64,000 nucleotides of DNA from Colwellia sp. 20A7 (GTDB lineage Bacteria; Pseudomonadota; Gammaproteobacteria; Enterobacterales; Alteromonadaceae). Of this stretch, positions 53,726-63,169 are shown in pieces. Position 1 is the stretch's first letter, and each line of letters starts with the position of its first letter. The DNA lies in contig NZ_CP047130.1 of the NCBI RefSeq assembly GCF_009832865.1, forward strand, positions 3,348,001-3,412,000, written 5' to 3'. The notes under the pieces are model-generated. The model had not been told where the DNA came from, ran no database searches, and was given only the letters and a program-made list of their open reading frames with translations. The position numbers were made by a program, and so were the translations under genes.

Positions 53726-53747
53726 CCTAGGTAATTAGAAGATTTTG

Positions 53748-53804
53748 GACTCAAATTACTTAGCTCATTTACAAAAGTGAGCTATTTAATTTGAGTCTTT
53801 TTTA
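53748..53804 (+). terminator. Terminator of the small exported protein gene
   Basis: GACTCAAATT (53748-53757) pairs with AATTTGAGTC (53788-53797), with an inner stem AGCTCA/TGAGCT, and is followed by TTTTTT. The T-run reaches the 3' end of the convergent hdfR-like gene. Confidence 0.88.
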
Positions 53805-54650
53805 AATTTTTACATAAGGAAATAATTGAATAGTTTGCTCGATAATATCTTTTTTCTGACTTTTAGCTAAATAAGCAGCAAATATTTCTCGTGAATATAC
53901 CGGTGCCTTTTCAACAACAAATAACTGATTTTTTTCAATGTACTCAAATGCCATTTGTCTTGGTAAATATGCACTACCACCAGCATCAAGTAAAAAGTTT
54001 AGCGCAATTCTAGGTTGACTCATATAATGTTTTGCCGGTGTCACATCTTGAAAGTCTCGTCGATATTGCGCATTAATAGCATCACCATAATCCACCATAA
54101 TAAAATTATCTAATGAAGTAAGATTACCTAAGTCATGGGGCTCTGTTGTCACTAAATGCAAAGGCACACTTGCTACTTTTTCAGTAATAAGATCTTCAAC
54201 AAAAGGTGGCTCAAACAAAAAAGCAATATCAATAACACGACTCAGCACGCTTTTGCGTAATTCAATTGGTGAGTAGGTATTCGTTAATAAGCTAACATCA
54301 TCCATATTACGGTGTATTTTTTTCAACCAATCTTGTAATACTATATCCCAAATTGACATCATAGAGCCGATCACAAGCTGATGAGAGTCATTTTCAGACA
54401 TACCAACATCTTGTTTCGCTTTTTGCCACATAAACAAAAGTTCATTGGCATGTTTAATTAACCGATGTCCTTCTGACGTTATTTTTAAATGTTTCTGGCT
54501 ACGATCAAACAACAGCACCCCTAAGTCATCTTCCAGTAATTTTATTCGCGCACTTACCGCTGACTGCGTAATAAATAAGTTTTCAGACGCAATTCTAAAA
54601 TGTAGGGTTCGACTCACTTCAAGGAACGTTCTTAACAATTCAATTTTCAT
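53802..54650 (-). CDS. hdfR: LysR-family regulator, HdfR-like
   Basis: A 282-residue LysR-type regulator. The N-terminal HTH is LRTFLEVSRTLHFRIASENLFITQSAVSARIKLLEDDLG, in parts here, and a substrate-binding domain follows (about 90-282). The ATG at 54650 with TGGAAA upstream is preferred to a frame start at 54677. The beginning MKIELLRTFLEV and overall length resemble HdfR. It is divergent from rimK, with a 147-bp shared control region. Confidence 0.75.
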   Translation of the reverse strand: MKIELLRTFLEVSRTLHFRIASENLFITQSAVSARIKLLEDDLGVLLFDRSQKHLKITSEGHRLIKHANELLFMWQKAKQDVGMSENDSHQLVIGSMMSIWDIVLQDWLKKIHRNMDDVSLLTNTYSPIELRKSVLSRVIDIAFLFEPPFVEDLITEKVASVPLHLVTTEPHDLGNLTSLDNFIMVDYGDAINAQYRRDFQDVTPAKHYMSQPRIALNFLLDAGGSAYLPRQMAFEYIEKNQLFVVEKAPVYSREIFAAYLAKSQKKDIIEQTIQLFPYVKI

Positions 54651-54797
54651 TATATTTCCAAAACCGCCTGTAATCACTTTTTTTAATTGAACACATCAAA
54701 ATATAGCATTTTATTATTTAACAGTCTGACTATACACTGCACTACACTTATTACATCACTTTTTAATAGGAAAGAGTGATAAACAAAGGTTTAAATT

Positions 54798-55703
54798 ATG
54801 AAAATTGCTATCTTATCAAGAAACCCAAAATTATATTCTACTCGACGCTTAAAAGAAGCCGGTGAAGCAATGGGGCATGAAGTTGATATCATTGATACTC
54901 TACACTGTTATATGGATATTACCAGTAGCCGGTCAACAGTGCGCTATCATGGTAAAGAGTTACCAATGTATGATGCAATTATTCCTCGTATTGGCGCTTC
55001 AGTAACCTTTTACGGCACCGCTGTTGCAAGACAATTTGAAATGATGGGCACTTTTAATATCAATGAATCGGTCGCTATTAGCCGTTCACGCGATAAATTA
55101 CGTTCGTTACAACTATTATCTCGTAAAGGCATTGGCTTACCGCGTACAGGATTTGCAAGCAAACCTGATAACATTAAAGATTTAATTAAAAATGTAGGTG
55201 GCGCACCTGTTGTTATTAAATTATTAGAAGGCACACAAGGTATTGGTGTTGTTCTTGCTGATACAGCCAAAGCAGCTGAAGCCATTATAGAAGCCTTTAT
55301 GGGTTTAAAAGCGAATATTCTAGTACAAGAATTTGTTAAAGAAGCTGGTGGTGCTGACATTCGTTGCTTAGTTATTGGCGGTAAAGTCGTTGCTGCAATG
55401 AAACGACAAGGTGCTGAAGGTGAATTTCGCTCTAACCTACATCGTGGTGGTAGCGCAGAAGTTGTTAAATTATCAAAAGCAGAACGTGAAACAGCCGTTA
55501 ATGCTGCCAAAGCAATGGGATTAAACCTGTGTGGTGTTGATTTATTACGCTCTCAAAGTGGCCCAATGGTAATGGAAGTTAACTCATCTCCAGGCTTAGA
55601 AGGGATAGAAACTGCAACAGGCAAAAACATTGCAGGTATGGTTTTTGAGTTTTTAGAAAAAAATGCAAAACCAAATAAAACTCAAACACGTGGAAAAGGT
55701 TAA
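54798..55703 (+). CDS. rimK: Ribosomal protein S6--L-glutamate ligase
   Basis: A 301-residue ATP-grasp ligase. It adds glutamate residues to the C-terminus of ribosomal protein S6. The N-terminal pre-ATP-grasp part has [13 protein letters not shown] and [15 protein letters not shown]-grasp motifs are [35 protein letters not shown] and [15 protein letters not shown] (metal ligands E and N). It is the first gene of a tight operon (11 bp to the next gene) with a desuccinylase-like gene and rimB. Confidence 0.95.
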   Translation: MKIAILSRNPKLYSTRRLKEAGEAMGHEVDIIDTLHCYMDITSSRSTVRYHGKELPMYDAIIPRIGASVTFYGTAVARQFEMMGTFNINESVAISRSRDKLRSLQLLSRKGIGLPRTGFASKPDNIKDLIKNVGGAPVVIKLLEGTQGIGVVLADTAKAAEAIIEAFMGLKANILVQEFVKEAGGADIRCLVIGGKVVAAMKRQGAEGEFRSNLHRGGSAEVVKLSKAERETAVNAAKAMGLNLCGVDLLRSQSGPMVMEVNSSPGLEGIETATGKNIAGMVFEFLEKNAKPNKTQTRGKG

Positions 55704-55714
55704 AAGAGGCAACC

Positions 55715-56740
55715 ATGGAAAAACTAAAAATAGGTGAGTTTGAAATATTACCTGGTGAGCAAAGAAAAATTGAATTACCCGTTGCTAAATTATATACCGA
55801 TGCCAATGTATCTTTGCCTGTACATATTATACGTTCGAAAAAGCCGGGACCTACTATTTTTGTTAGTGCTGCAGTTCATGGCGACGAGCTTAACGGTATT
55901 GAAATTATTCGACGCTTAATTAAACAGAAAAAGTTTAAGATAATAAAAGGTACCGTTATCGCTGTACCAATGGTTAATGTTTATGGCGTGGTAAACCAAA
56001 GTCGCTATATGCCTGATCGCCGCGATCTTAATCGCTGCTTTCCTGGCTCAGCGAAAGGCTCCTTAGCCGGTAGAGTTGCCTATATTTTTCTTAATGAAAT
56101 TGTTAAGCATTGTGATTATGGTATTGATTTGCATACAGGTGCTATTCACCGTTCAAATTTACCACAAATTAGAGCCGATATGTCTGATGCTGAAACCAAA
56201 GAATTAGCGGAAGTATTTGGCGTGCCGGTAATACTTAACTCTAATTTGGTTGATGGCTCACTGCGTGAATCAGCTGTTAAAAATAAAACTAAGATTTTAT
56301 TATATGAAGCGGGTGAAGCATTACGCTTTGATGAATTTTCAATTAGAGCCGGTATGAAAGGCATTCTAAATGTTTTACAACACCTAGGAATGACAAGAAA
56401 GTCTCTTTCTAAAAAGAAAAAGCCAGCGCCTTTTATTGCCAACGGCAGTCAATGGGTTAGAGCCAATGCCAGTGGTATTGTGCACAACATTGTGAATTTG
56501 GGTGACCAAATTACTAAAGGACAAGTATTAGCTGAAATTGGTAGCCCTTATGGCGAAGTTATTGACGCGGTTAAGGCAACGCGTTCAGGAATACTCATTG
56601 GAAAACAAAACATTCCTCTTGTACAAGAAGGTGAAGCCATGTTCCATATTGCTTACTTTAGTGAAGATGATGAAGATATTGCTGAACAAATTGAAAATGT
56701 TCAAGAAGCACTGTTACCAGAAAACCATGGAAATAATTGA
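55715..56740 (+). CDS. Succinylglutamate desuccinylase/aspartoacylase-family metallohydrolase
   Basis: A 341-residue zinc carboxypeptidase-like protein. The metal ligands are H55 and E58 in AAVHGDELNG and H140 in GIDLHTGA. Catalytic Glu appears in LLYEAGEALRFDE. The C-terminal domain (about 245-330) is lipoyl-like (VRANASGIVHNIV, then ITKGQVLAEIGSP). Proteins of this kind are commonly adjacent to rimK. A role in removing or trimming glutamyl residues is plausible but unproven. AGAGG precedes the ATG. Confidence 0.85.
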   Translation: MEKLKIGEFEILPGEQRKIELPVAKLYTDANVSLPVHIIRSKKPGPTIFVSAAVHGDELNGIEIIRRLIKQKKFKIIKGTVIAVPMVNVYGVVNQSRYMPDRRDLNRCFPGSAKGSLAGRVAYIFLNEIVKHCDYGIDLHTGAIHRSNLPQIRADMSDAETKELAEVFGVPVILNSNLVDGSLRESAVKNKTKILLYEAGEALRFDEFSIRAGMKGILNVLQHLGMTRKSLSKKKKPAPFIANGSQWVRANASGIVHNIVNLGDQITKGQVLAEIGSPYGEVIDAVKATRSGILIGKQNIPLVQEGEAMFHIAYFSEDDEDIAEQIENVQEALLPENHGNN

Positions 56741-56748
56741 GGCTAAAA

Positions 56749-57177
56749 ATGAAGATAAACAAAACAATAATTGGCCGCTTAGAGTCAATAGCATTGCCAG
56801 AACTCGCGATTAATGATTTACAAGTTAGGGTCGATACAGGAGCTAAAACGTCTTCACTACATGTGGATAATATAACTAAAATAGTTAAAGACGGGCAAAA
56901 ATGTGTCACCTTTGATATTCATCCAGATGCGCATAATGTTAATAGTATTGTTAATTGTACTGCACCAATCAGTGATATTAGAAATGTAAAATCATCTAAC
57001 GGCACAGCTGAGCAGCGATATGTAATAGAGACTAACGTAACGCTTGGAACAGAGACATGGCCAATAGAAATTACATTAACCGATCGTTCTGATATGAGTT
57101 ATTTAATGCTTTTTGGCAGAGAAGCTATCGGTAAACGATTCTTGGTCGACCCGTCTAAAGTTTTTATACACTCATAA
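56749..57177 (+). CDS. rimB: RimB-like ATP-dependent zinc protease (retropepsin-like)
   Basis: A 142-residue aspartic-protease-like domain (the former ATP-dependent Zn protease family). The catalytic segment is VRVDTGAKTSSLH (D-T-G motif), with LMLFGREAIGKRF near the C-terminus. The ATG at 56749 has GAGG six bases upstream. The TTG at 56737 overlaps the previous stop and is not preferred. In Pseudomonas rimB accompanies rimK and affects S6 modification. A terminator follows. Confidence 0.87.
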   Translation: MKINKTIIGRLESIALPELAINDLQVRVDTGAKTSSLHVDNITKIVKDGQKCVTFDIHPDAHNVNSIVNCTAPISDIRNVKSSNGTAEQRYVIETNVTLGTETWPIEITLTDRSDMSYLMLFGREAIGKRFLVDPSKVFIHS

Positions 57178-57179
57178 CT

Positions 57180-57205
57180 AAACCAGCATTAGTTATGCTG
57201 GTTTT
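57180..57205 (+). terminator. Terminator after rimB
   Basis: AAACCAGCAT (57180-57189) pairs with ATGCTGG and TTT (57195-57204), followed by T. It lies between rimB and the mscS gene, so the latter probably has its own promoter or relies on read-through. Confidence 0.82.
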
Positions 57206-57225
57206 ACAACAAAGAGTAACAAATA

Positions 57226-58095
57226 ATGACATTTGACAAAATTGTAGCATTTCTCAATATCACCATTGTTTCTATTGAGAACCAACCTATTACTACGGGA
57301 GATATTCTTTTAATCCCAGTATTGCTAATAATAGGCGTATATTTAACAAAGTGGTTTGTGAGGAGAATAACAACACAATTAACAACACAGCACACTGACC
57401 CTAATATTATCCATTTATTACGGCGCATATTTTATATTATTGCGATAACAATATTAATTATTACTATTTTAGACCTTATCAATGTACCTATCACTGCGTT
57501 TGCCTTCTTATCAGGTGCTATTGCGATAGGCTTTGGTTTTGGTGCCCAAAATATTATTAATAATTTTATCAGTGGCTGGATTCTAATGTGGGAGCGACCA
57601 ATTCGCATTGGTGATTTTTTAGAAATTGAAGATGCAAAAGGAGTCGTGGAAGAAATTAACACCCGCTCAACCCGTATTAAGCGAGTTGATGGTGTTCACA
57701 TGCTAATTCCAAACAGTAAATTAATTGAAAATACGGTTGTTAACTGGACTCTTGTCGATAGATTAGTTCGAACAACGGTTAAAGTAGGTGTGTCATATGG
57801 TTCACCAGTAAAGCTAGTAGCTGAACTGATATTACAAGCAGCAGTTGAACAAGAAGAAATATTATCAACCCCAAAACCCTCAGTAACATTTGAAGACTTT
57901 GGTGATAATGCGCTAATTTTTGATATTAACTTTTGGATTAATTCTAATGTTGAAGGAGGCTTAAGAAAAGCTAGAAGTAATGTTCGCTTTCGCTTAGCAG
58001 AATTATTCGAAGAACATAATATTGTAGTGGCCTACCCACAAAGAGATGTCCACTTAGACGGTTCAATAACGTTACTTCCTTCTGAAAGCAAGTAA
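57226..58095 (+). CDS. Small-conductance mechanosensitive channel (MscS family)
   Basis: A 289-residue MscS-type channel. It has three TM helices (about 25-45, 65-88 and 92-115). The pore helix region is AFLSGAIAIGFGFGAQNIINNFISG, and the beta domain begins RPIRIGDFLEI. A C-terminal alpha/beta domain follows. The sequence of the pore helix is complete (shown in part). The gene follows the rimK operon, as in several gammaproteobacteria. Confidence 0.9.
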   Translation: MTFDKIVAFLNITIVSIENQPITTGDILLIPVLLIIGVYLTKWFVRRITTQLTTQHTDPNIIHLLRRIFYIIAITILIITILDLINVPITAFAFLSGAIAIGFGFGAQNIINNFISGWILMWERPIRIGDFLEIEDAKGVVEEINTRSTRIKRVDGVHMLIPNSKLIENTVVNWTLVDRLVRTTVKVGVSYGSPVKLVAELILQAAVEQEEILSTPKPSVTFEDFGDNALIFDINFWINSNVEGGLRKARSNVRFRLAELFEEHNIVVAYPQRDVHLDGSITLLPSESK

Positions 58096-58203
58096 TCTAA
58101 ATCTAGTAAATAGTTAAGATATACTCCTTGTTATTGTGTTATTTCTAAAGCTGAACTAACACAATGACAAGGCTTAAGTTATGATTTAAGTTAAGGACTA
58201 AGT

Positions 58204-59070
58204 TTAATCCTTAGAGACTAAAGCCAAACTTTTTTGCTCAAACCACAAATACATAAAATCTTGCGTTAGCTTTTGTTCTATATCAAGTGCTTGCTCAGTC
58301 GGACAAAATATGGTGAAAAGAATCTCAGTATCGCCAATCTCTGATGTTGCTATTTGAATATGAGGCTCAGGACCAGCAATGTTAATCTCAAGACGATTTT
58401 CAATCAGTTGATTATAGCGAATAGCTACATCCTTAAAGTCATCACAATATAAATTAGCTTTCTCATTTAGCTGCTCAATAAATTCAAAAGGATTTACACT
58501 GTCATCTCTTACAATAGTAAAATGATGCATCGCATAACGTTTCAAAAAGTTAAGATTCTTTATTACCGAGGTAACCATAAGACTATTAGGTAAATACAAG
58601 GTTTTACCTGTGTATTGGTAATCATCTTTATTAACTTCCAATAACGTCAATTTAGCCCAATCAGTCGAATGCACTTCTCCGAAATAATTACCTACTTGTA
58701 TCCAATCGCCAATTCGAAATGGTCGGCTAGAAATAAGGTAAAGAAAACCGATGAAACATTGAATAAATTCTCTTGTTGCTAACACTATAGCAACAACAAA
58801 GGCCGCAATAGAAAAAGCGAACTTTTGAATTTCATGTGACCAAATATTAAAAAGAGCAACAATAATCAATAAGGTAAATATATTATTAACCATATTGATC
58901 TTTATTTTTTTATCACTTTTATCACTTTTAGATTTATGCTTAATAGTTTTAATCAGTAATTTCTTTAACAGAAAGAACATCAAAAATAACACGATTGTAA
59001 AAACAAATTTATTGTCAAAAATTAACGCATGAAATGTAGATAAATTAAATGTAGAAAGAAACTCATTCAT
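58204..59070 (-). CDS. MscS-like membrane protein
   Basis: A 288-residue protein with three to four TM helices (about 15-35, 60-78 and 80-100) followed by an MscS-type beta domain (SSRPFRIGDWIQVGNYFGEV) and a soluble tail. The pore helix (SIAAFVVAIVLATREFIQCFIG) is less glycine-rich than in classical MscS, so gating may differ. It is convergent with the previous mscS gene. Both channels may answer to osmotic stress. Confidence 0.85.
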   Translation of the reverse strand: MNEFLSTFNLSTFHALIFDNKFVFTIVLFLMFFLLKKLLIKTIKHKSKSDKSDKKIKINMVNNIFTLLIIVALFNIWSHEIQKFAFSIAAFVVAIVLATREFIQCFIGFLYLISSRPFRIGDWIQVGNYFGEVHSTDWAKLTLLEVNKDDYQYTGKTLYLPNSLMVTSVIKNLNFLKRYAMHHFTIVRDDSVNPFEFIEQLNEKANLYCDDFKDVAIRYNQLIENRLEINIAGPEPHIQIATSEIGDTEILFTIFCPTEQALDIEQKLTQDFMYLWFEQKSLALVSKD

Positions 59071-59470
59071 AGTGATATATAGGGTACCTTAACGGGTCGA
59101 GGAATAGCAATATTAGATAAAATAATACCTAATATTAGCTTAATACTAAGCTGTCTTATTCTACATCATTGCGAGTGATGAAATAAACAGGCATAACAGT
59201 AAAAATAAAATAACAATCCCATCAACACTTCTTTTTTTTTGTTTCATTTTTTGAATAAATTAAGGTTCAGATGAGGCGCATTGTAATCAGTTATCGGCAA
59301 GAAGCAAACGCAATAATTTATTGGTTCTAATCAATTTTTTTATAAACCAGCATAAAATGCTAAATAATTTTATGCTGGCCAATAACGATAGCTTTGGAGG
59401 GTTTACGGTAAATATTAAACGGATTAATTCAGTTCAATATTTTCAAACAACTCAGAGGCATCAATATTAA
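59071..59470. other. Gene-free stretch between the MscS-like gene and ffh
   Basis: A 400-bp region holding the probable mscS-like promoter on one side and the ffh terminator (59346-59378) on the other. No coding frame was found. Confidence 0.5.
59346..59378 (-). terminator. Terminator of ffh
   Basis: CCAGCATAAAAT (59346-59358 region) pairs with ATTTTATGCTGG (ending 59378). On the minus strand it is followed by TTTATAAAAAAATT. It lies 93 bp after the ffh stop. Confidence 0.7.
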
Positions 59471-60862
59471 TTAACGGCCAAACATTCCACCGCCACCGCC
59501 CATACCGCCGCCACCTGGTGGCATCATACCTTGCATAGAACGCATCATCTTTTTCATGCCGCCTTTACCTGATACTTTTTTCATCATTTTTTGCATTTGC
59601 GTAAACTGTTTAAGCAACTTATTCACGTCTTGAATTTGTGTTCCTGAACCCGCTGCAATACGACGCTTACGAGAGCCTTTAATAATATCAGGACGTTCAC
59701 GTTCGCCAGGTGTCATTGAATTGATAATAGCTTCCATGCGAACCGTTAATTTATCATCCATTTGATCTTTGATTTTATCAGACATATTACCCATGCCAGG
59801 TAATTTATCCATCATACCCATCATGCCACCCATGCTTTTCATTTGCACAAGTTGATCACGGAAGTCTTCTAAACTAAAGCCTTTACCACTTTTAACTTTT
59901 TTGGCTAATTGTTCAGCTTTCTTTTTATCAACCTTTTGTTCAACTTCTTCTATTAGTGATAGAACATCGCCCATTCCTAATATACGAGAAGCTATTCGGT
60001 CTGGATGAAATGGCTCTAACGCTTCAATTTTCTCACCAACACCCATAAATTTAATAGGTTTGCCAGTAATATGACGAATAGACAAAGCCGCGCCGCCGCG
60101 AGCATCACCATCAGTTTTAGTTAAAATAACACCCGTTAATGGCAAAGCATCATTAAACGCTTTAGCAGTATTCGCTGCATCTTGCCCTGTCATTGCATCA
60201 ACAGTAAATAATGTTTCAATTGGATTAATCGCAGCATGTAATGCTTTGATTTCATCCATCATGCTTTCATCTACATGTAAACGACCGGCAGTATCAACAA
60301 TTACCACATCGAAAAAGTTTTTCTTAGCGTGATCAATAGCTGCATTGGCGATACTAATAGGCTTTTGTGAAATATCACTTGGAAAGAAACCAACATTAAT
60401 TTCAGCGGCTAAAGTTTCAAGCTGCTTAATAGCTGCCGGACGATAAACATCGGCACTTACTACAAGTACTTTTTTCTTTTCTCGTTCTGTTAAAAATTTT
60501 GCTAATTTAGCAACAGAAGTCGTTTTACCCGCACCTTGTAAACCAGCCATTAACACAATAGCAGGAGGAGCAGCTTTTAAATTCAGGTTTTCATTAATGC
60601 CACCCATGGCAAGTTCAAGTTCTTTTTGAACAATTTTAACGAATACTTGCCCAGGAGTAAGGCTTTTAGAAACATCAACACCTACAGCTTGCTCTTTAAC
60701 TTTAGCAACAAACTCTTTAATAACTGGCAACGCAACGTCGGCTTCAAGTAAAGCCATACGAACTTCGCGTAACGTATCTTTTATATTATCTTCGGTTAAG
60801 CGACCACGGCCACTAATATTTTTAAGGGTTTTACCCAATCGATCGGAAAGATTTTCAAACAT
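59471..60862 (-). CDS. ffh: Signal recognition particle protein Ffh
   Basis: A 463-residue SRP54 GTPase. The N domain (1-90) and G domain have G1 GLQGAGKTTSVAKLA, VDTAGRLHVDE, and TKTDGDARGGAAL. The M domain (about 300-435) is methionine-rich, with the RNA-binding GSGTQIQDVN region. The C-terminus ends in a glycine/methionine tail (PPGGGGMGGGGGMFGR). It binds 4.5S RNA and signal peptides of nascent membrane proteins. It is divergent from the Cu/Zn permease and near ypjD and a CNNM gene, as in other gammaproteobacteria. Confidence 0.97.
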   Translation of the reverse strand: MFENLSDRLGKTLKNISGRGRLTEDNIKDTLREVRMALLEADVALPVIKEFVAKVKEQAVGVDVSKSLTPGQVFVKIVQKELELAMGGINENLNLKAAPPAIVLMAGLQGAGKTTSVAKLAKFLTEREKKKVLVVSADVYRPAAIKQLETLAAEINVGFFPSDISQKPISIANAAIDHAKKNFFDVVIVDTAGRLHVDESMMDEIKALHAAINPIETLFTVDAMTGQDAANTAKAFNDALPLTGVILTKTDGDARGGAALSIRHITGKPIKFMGVGEKIEALEPFHPDRIASRILGMGDVLSLIEEVEQKVDKKKAEQLAKKVKSGKGFSLEDFRDQLVQMKSMGGMMGMMDKLPGMGNMSDKIKDQMDDKLTVRMEAIINSMTPGERERPDIIKGSRKRRIAAGSGTQIQDVNKLLKQFTQMQKMMKKVSGKGGMKKMMRSMQGMMPPGGGGMGGGGGMFGR

Positions 60863-61059
60863 GAATGACTCTAGTAGCGCTCTATATAGCGAAAAATGTG
60901 AAAATTAATACGGCTATTATACCCGTGAATAAATCATTGTCGAGATCAGCATTGCTTCACCATTTTATAACCTTGCTAAGTTATTGAAAACTTCTCCATC
61001 GAGAAAACCGTGATATAATAAAATTTGTCAATTTCATCTTAATTTTCATGGTTATAATT

Positions 61060-62229
61060 ATGGAACACCTATCGCTTTTTGTTGATAATTTTATTGCTCT
61101 GAGTGCGGAAGCAAGCCCTTGGTTATTACTGGGCTTATTAATAGCAGGTTTAATGAAAGCTTGGGTGCCAAGTGAAATATTAAGTAAACATTTAGGTAAA
61201 GGAAAATCGGCAATTGTCAAAGCCGCCTTAATCGGTGCGCCATTACCCTTATGCTCTTGTGGTGTTATTCCTGTAGCAGCAGAGCTAAGACGAAGTGGTG
61301 CTTCAGCGCCTGCAACAGCCTCTTTTTTAGTTGCGACACCAGAAACAGGTATTGATTCTGTTTCAGTCTCTTATGCCTTACTCGGTCCAGTTTTTGCTAT
61401 ATATCGACCGTTTGCAGCGATAATGTCAGCGATTATCACTGGCTTACTTGTCTCAACCATTAAAGATAAAGATATAAAGAGTCCAACGACGGGGCATCAA
61501 AAAATCACTAGTTGCTGTGCTAGTTCAACGAAAAAAACACCACAAAAAGCAACAAGCAGTTGTTGCAGCACTAAACAAGCTGCTCCAATCGCCACGCCTA
61601 AAAAAAGTTCTTGTTGCTCAACGCCCTCTTCTGCTGCCATAACATTAGATACTATGACTGAACCAGCACAGCCTCTTTTATCAAAAAACTTTGTTGAAAA
61701 AACAAAACAAGGTGTTTATTACGCATCAACACAATTAATTGACGATATTATTATTTGGTTAGTTGTCGGTCTTGTTTTTGCCACTATTGTTCGTACTTTT
61801 TTACCCGAAGACTTTTTACTTAGTTATGGTAGTGGTTTGCCTGCAATGTTATTAATGATTGCGATATCCATTCCAATGTATATTTGTGCAACAGCCTCTA
61901 CCCCTATTGCTGCTGGATTCATTATGGCTGGGTTATCACCCGGTACGGCCTTGGTATTTATGATGGCGGGCCCTGCAACCAATATATCCACTTTAGGCGT
62001 GATTAAAAATGAAATGGGTAGTGCTGTACTTATACGATATTTATTAGGTGTTGCATTATCGGCTCTTGGTTTTGCACTTTTACTTGATTATAGTTTGAAT
62101 TTTTTTGATGTTAATATTACTGACCAAATGGCGCACTCGCATGAAATGCTACCTCTATGGTTTGGTTTAACTTGTGCTGCATTAATCACTTTCCTAGCAA
62201 TTAAGCCACTAAGAAAGTTAGTATTTTAA
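61060..62229 (+). CDS. SO_0444-type Cu/Zn efflux permease
   Basis: A 389-residue permease (DUF318/PF03773 type) with two sets of TM helices (about 10-110 and 225-385). The conserved segment is GAPLPLCSCGVIPVA, where cysteines may bind metal, and ATASTPIAAGFI. The central cytosolic loop (about 150-210) carries three cysteine pairs (SCCASS, SSCCST, SSCCST), typical of the SO_0444 subgroup and suggesting soft-metal binding. ATGs at 61048 and 61060 are both possible, and neither has a strong ribosome site. Confidence 0.85.
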   Translation: MEHLSLFVDNFIALSAEASPWLLLGLLIAGLMKAWVPSEILSKHLGKGKSAIVKAALIGAPLPLCSCGVIPVAAELRRSGASAPATASFLVATPETGIDSVSVSYALLGPVFAIYRPFAAIMSAIITGLLVSTIKDKDIKSPTTGHQKITSCCASSTKKTPQKATSSCCSTKQAAPIATPKKSSCCSTPSSAAITLDTMTEPAQPLLSKNFVEKTKQGVYYASTQLIDDIIIWLVVGLVFATIVRTFLPEDFLLSYGSGLPAMLLMIAISIPMYICATASTPIAAGFIMAGLSPGTALVFMMAGPATNISTLGVIKNEMGSAVLIRYLLGVALSALGFALLLDYSLNFFDVNITDQMAHSHEMLPLWFGLTCAALITFLAIKPLRKLVF

Positions 62230-62324
62230 TCTAAATCAAGCAAAGTAATAATTGTCATGGTAGTTAACGCGTTATCTGATAGAATTAATGAAGTTATATT
62301 CAGTGTATTTAGGAGTTTAAGTTA

Positions 62325-63125
62325 GTGGATCTTCAGGTTATTGGTTCGAGCATGGCGTTTATCGCCTACATGCTAGCCACTATGGCAATTATATCTCGCT
62401 TATTTCACCCTAACGGCCCTAACATTGAGCAAGTGTTAATATTAGCAACAACCGCTATAACTATTCACTTGTTTAATGATGCTCGATTATTTTTTACTCA
62501 AGATGGTATTAACTTTAGTCTTCCTAATGTTATCTCTTTAGTTAGTTTAATTATTACTATCACAATATCAGTTGTGGCATTGCGAATAAAAGTAAATTTA
62601 TTACTCCCTGTGATTTACGGTTTTGCTGGTATCTGGCAGCTAGCCAAAACATTTATCCCTACCACCGAATCAATTCCATTAGTTGCTAATAAAGTGATTT
62701 TAATTAGTCATATAAGTATCGCATTAATTGCTTATTGCATCTTAATTATCGCTACCTTATATGCTTTTCAAGTGACTTATATTAACTTTAAATTAAAAAG
62801 AAAAAACCTCACTGCAGTGGCGCATTTGCCTCCTTTAATGCAAGTTGAAAAACAACTTTTTACTATTTTAATTGTTGGTGCAATCTGTTTATTTACTAGT
62901 GAACTCATTGGTTTGATTTTTTTAGAAGGATTTTTCGCGAAAGCAAACATACATAAAACCGTTCTATCTCTTTTAGCGTTACTACTATACTCCGTGATAT
63001 TAGTTGGTCATCATATACAAGGCTGGCGTGGCCACCGTATATTAGTACTTATGGTTACAGCTAGTACGTTATTAACTTTGTCATACTTCGGTAGTCGATT
63101 CGTTAAAGAGTTTCTGCTATCTTAA
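62325..63125 (+). CDS. ypjD: Inner-membrane protein YpjD (cytochrome c assembly-like)
   Basis: A 266-residue protein with about eight TM helices of the CcsA/CcmC-like cytochrome c assembly domain. The segments HISIALIAYCILIIATLYAF, and VGHHIQGWRGHR near the C-terminus (conserved histidines), are typical. The GTG start at 62325 has AGGAG 10 bp upstream. In E. coli ypjD lies between ffh and yfjD, and the same order holds here with the permease added. The function is not established. Confidence 0.88.
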   Translation: MDLQVIGSSMAFIAYMLATMAIISRLFHPNGPNIEQVLILATTAITIHLFNDARLFFTQDGINFSLPNVISLVSLIITITISVVALRIKVNLLLPVIYGFAGIWQLAKTFIPTTESIPLVANKVILISHISIALIAYCILIIATLYAFQVTYINFKLKRKNLTAVAHLPPLMQVEKQLFTILIVGAICLFTSELIGLIFLEGFFAKANIHKTVLSLLALLLYSVILVGHHIQGWRGHRILVLMVTASTLLTLSYFGSRFVKEFLLS

Positions 63126-63169
63126 TTTCATATTAAATATTCTTATTATATTATTGAAGGACTTCCTTT

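Noticed and set aside
55010..55510. A 166-codon minus-strand frame inside rimK
   Set aside because: It is antisense to conserved ATP-grasp sequence and is an effect of codon use.
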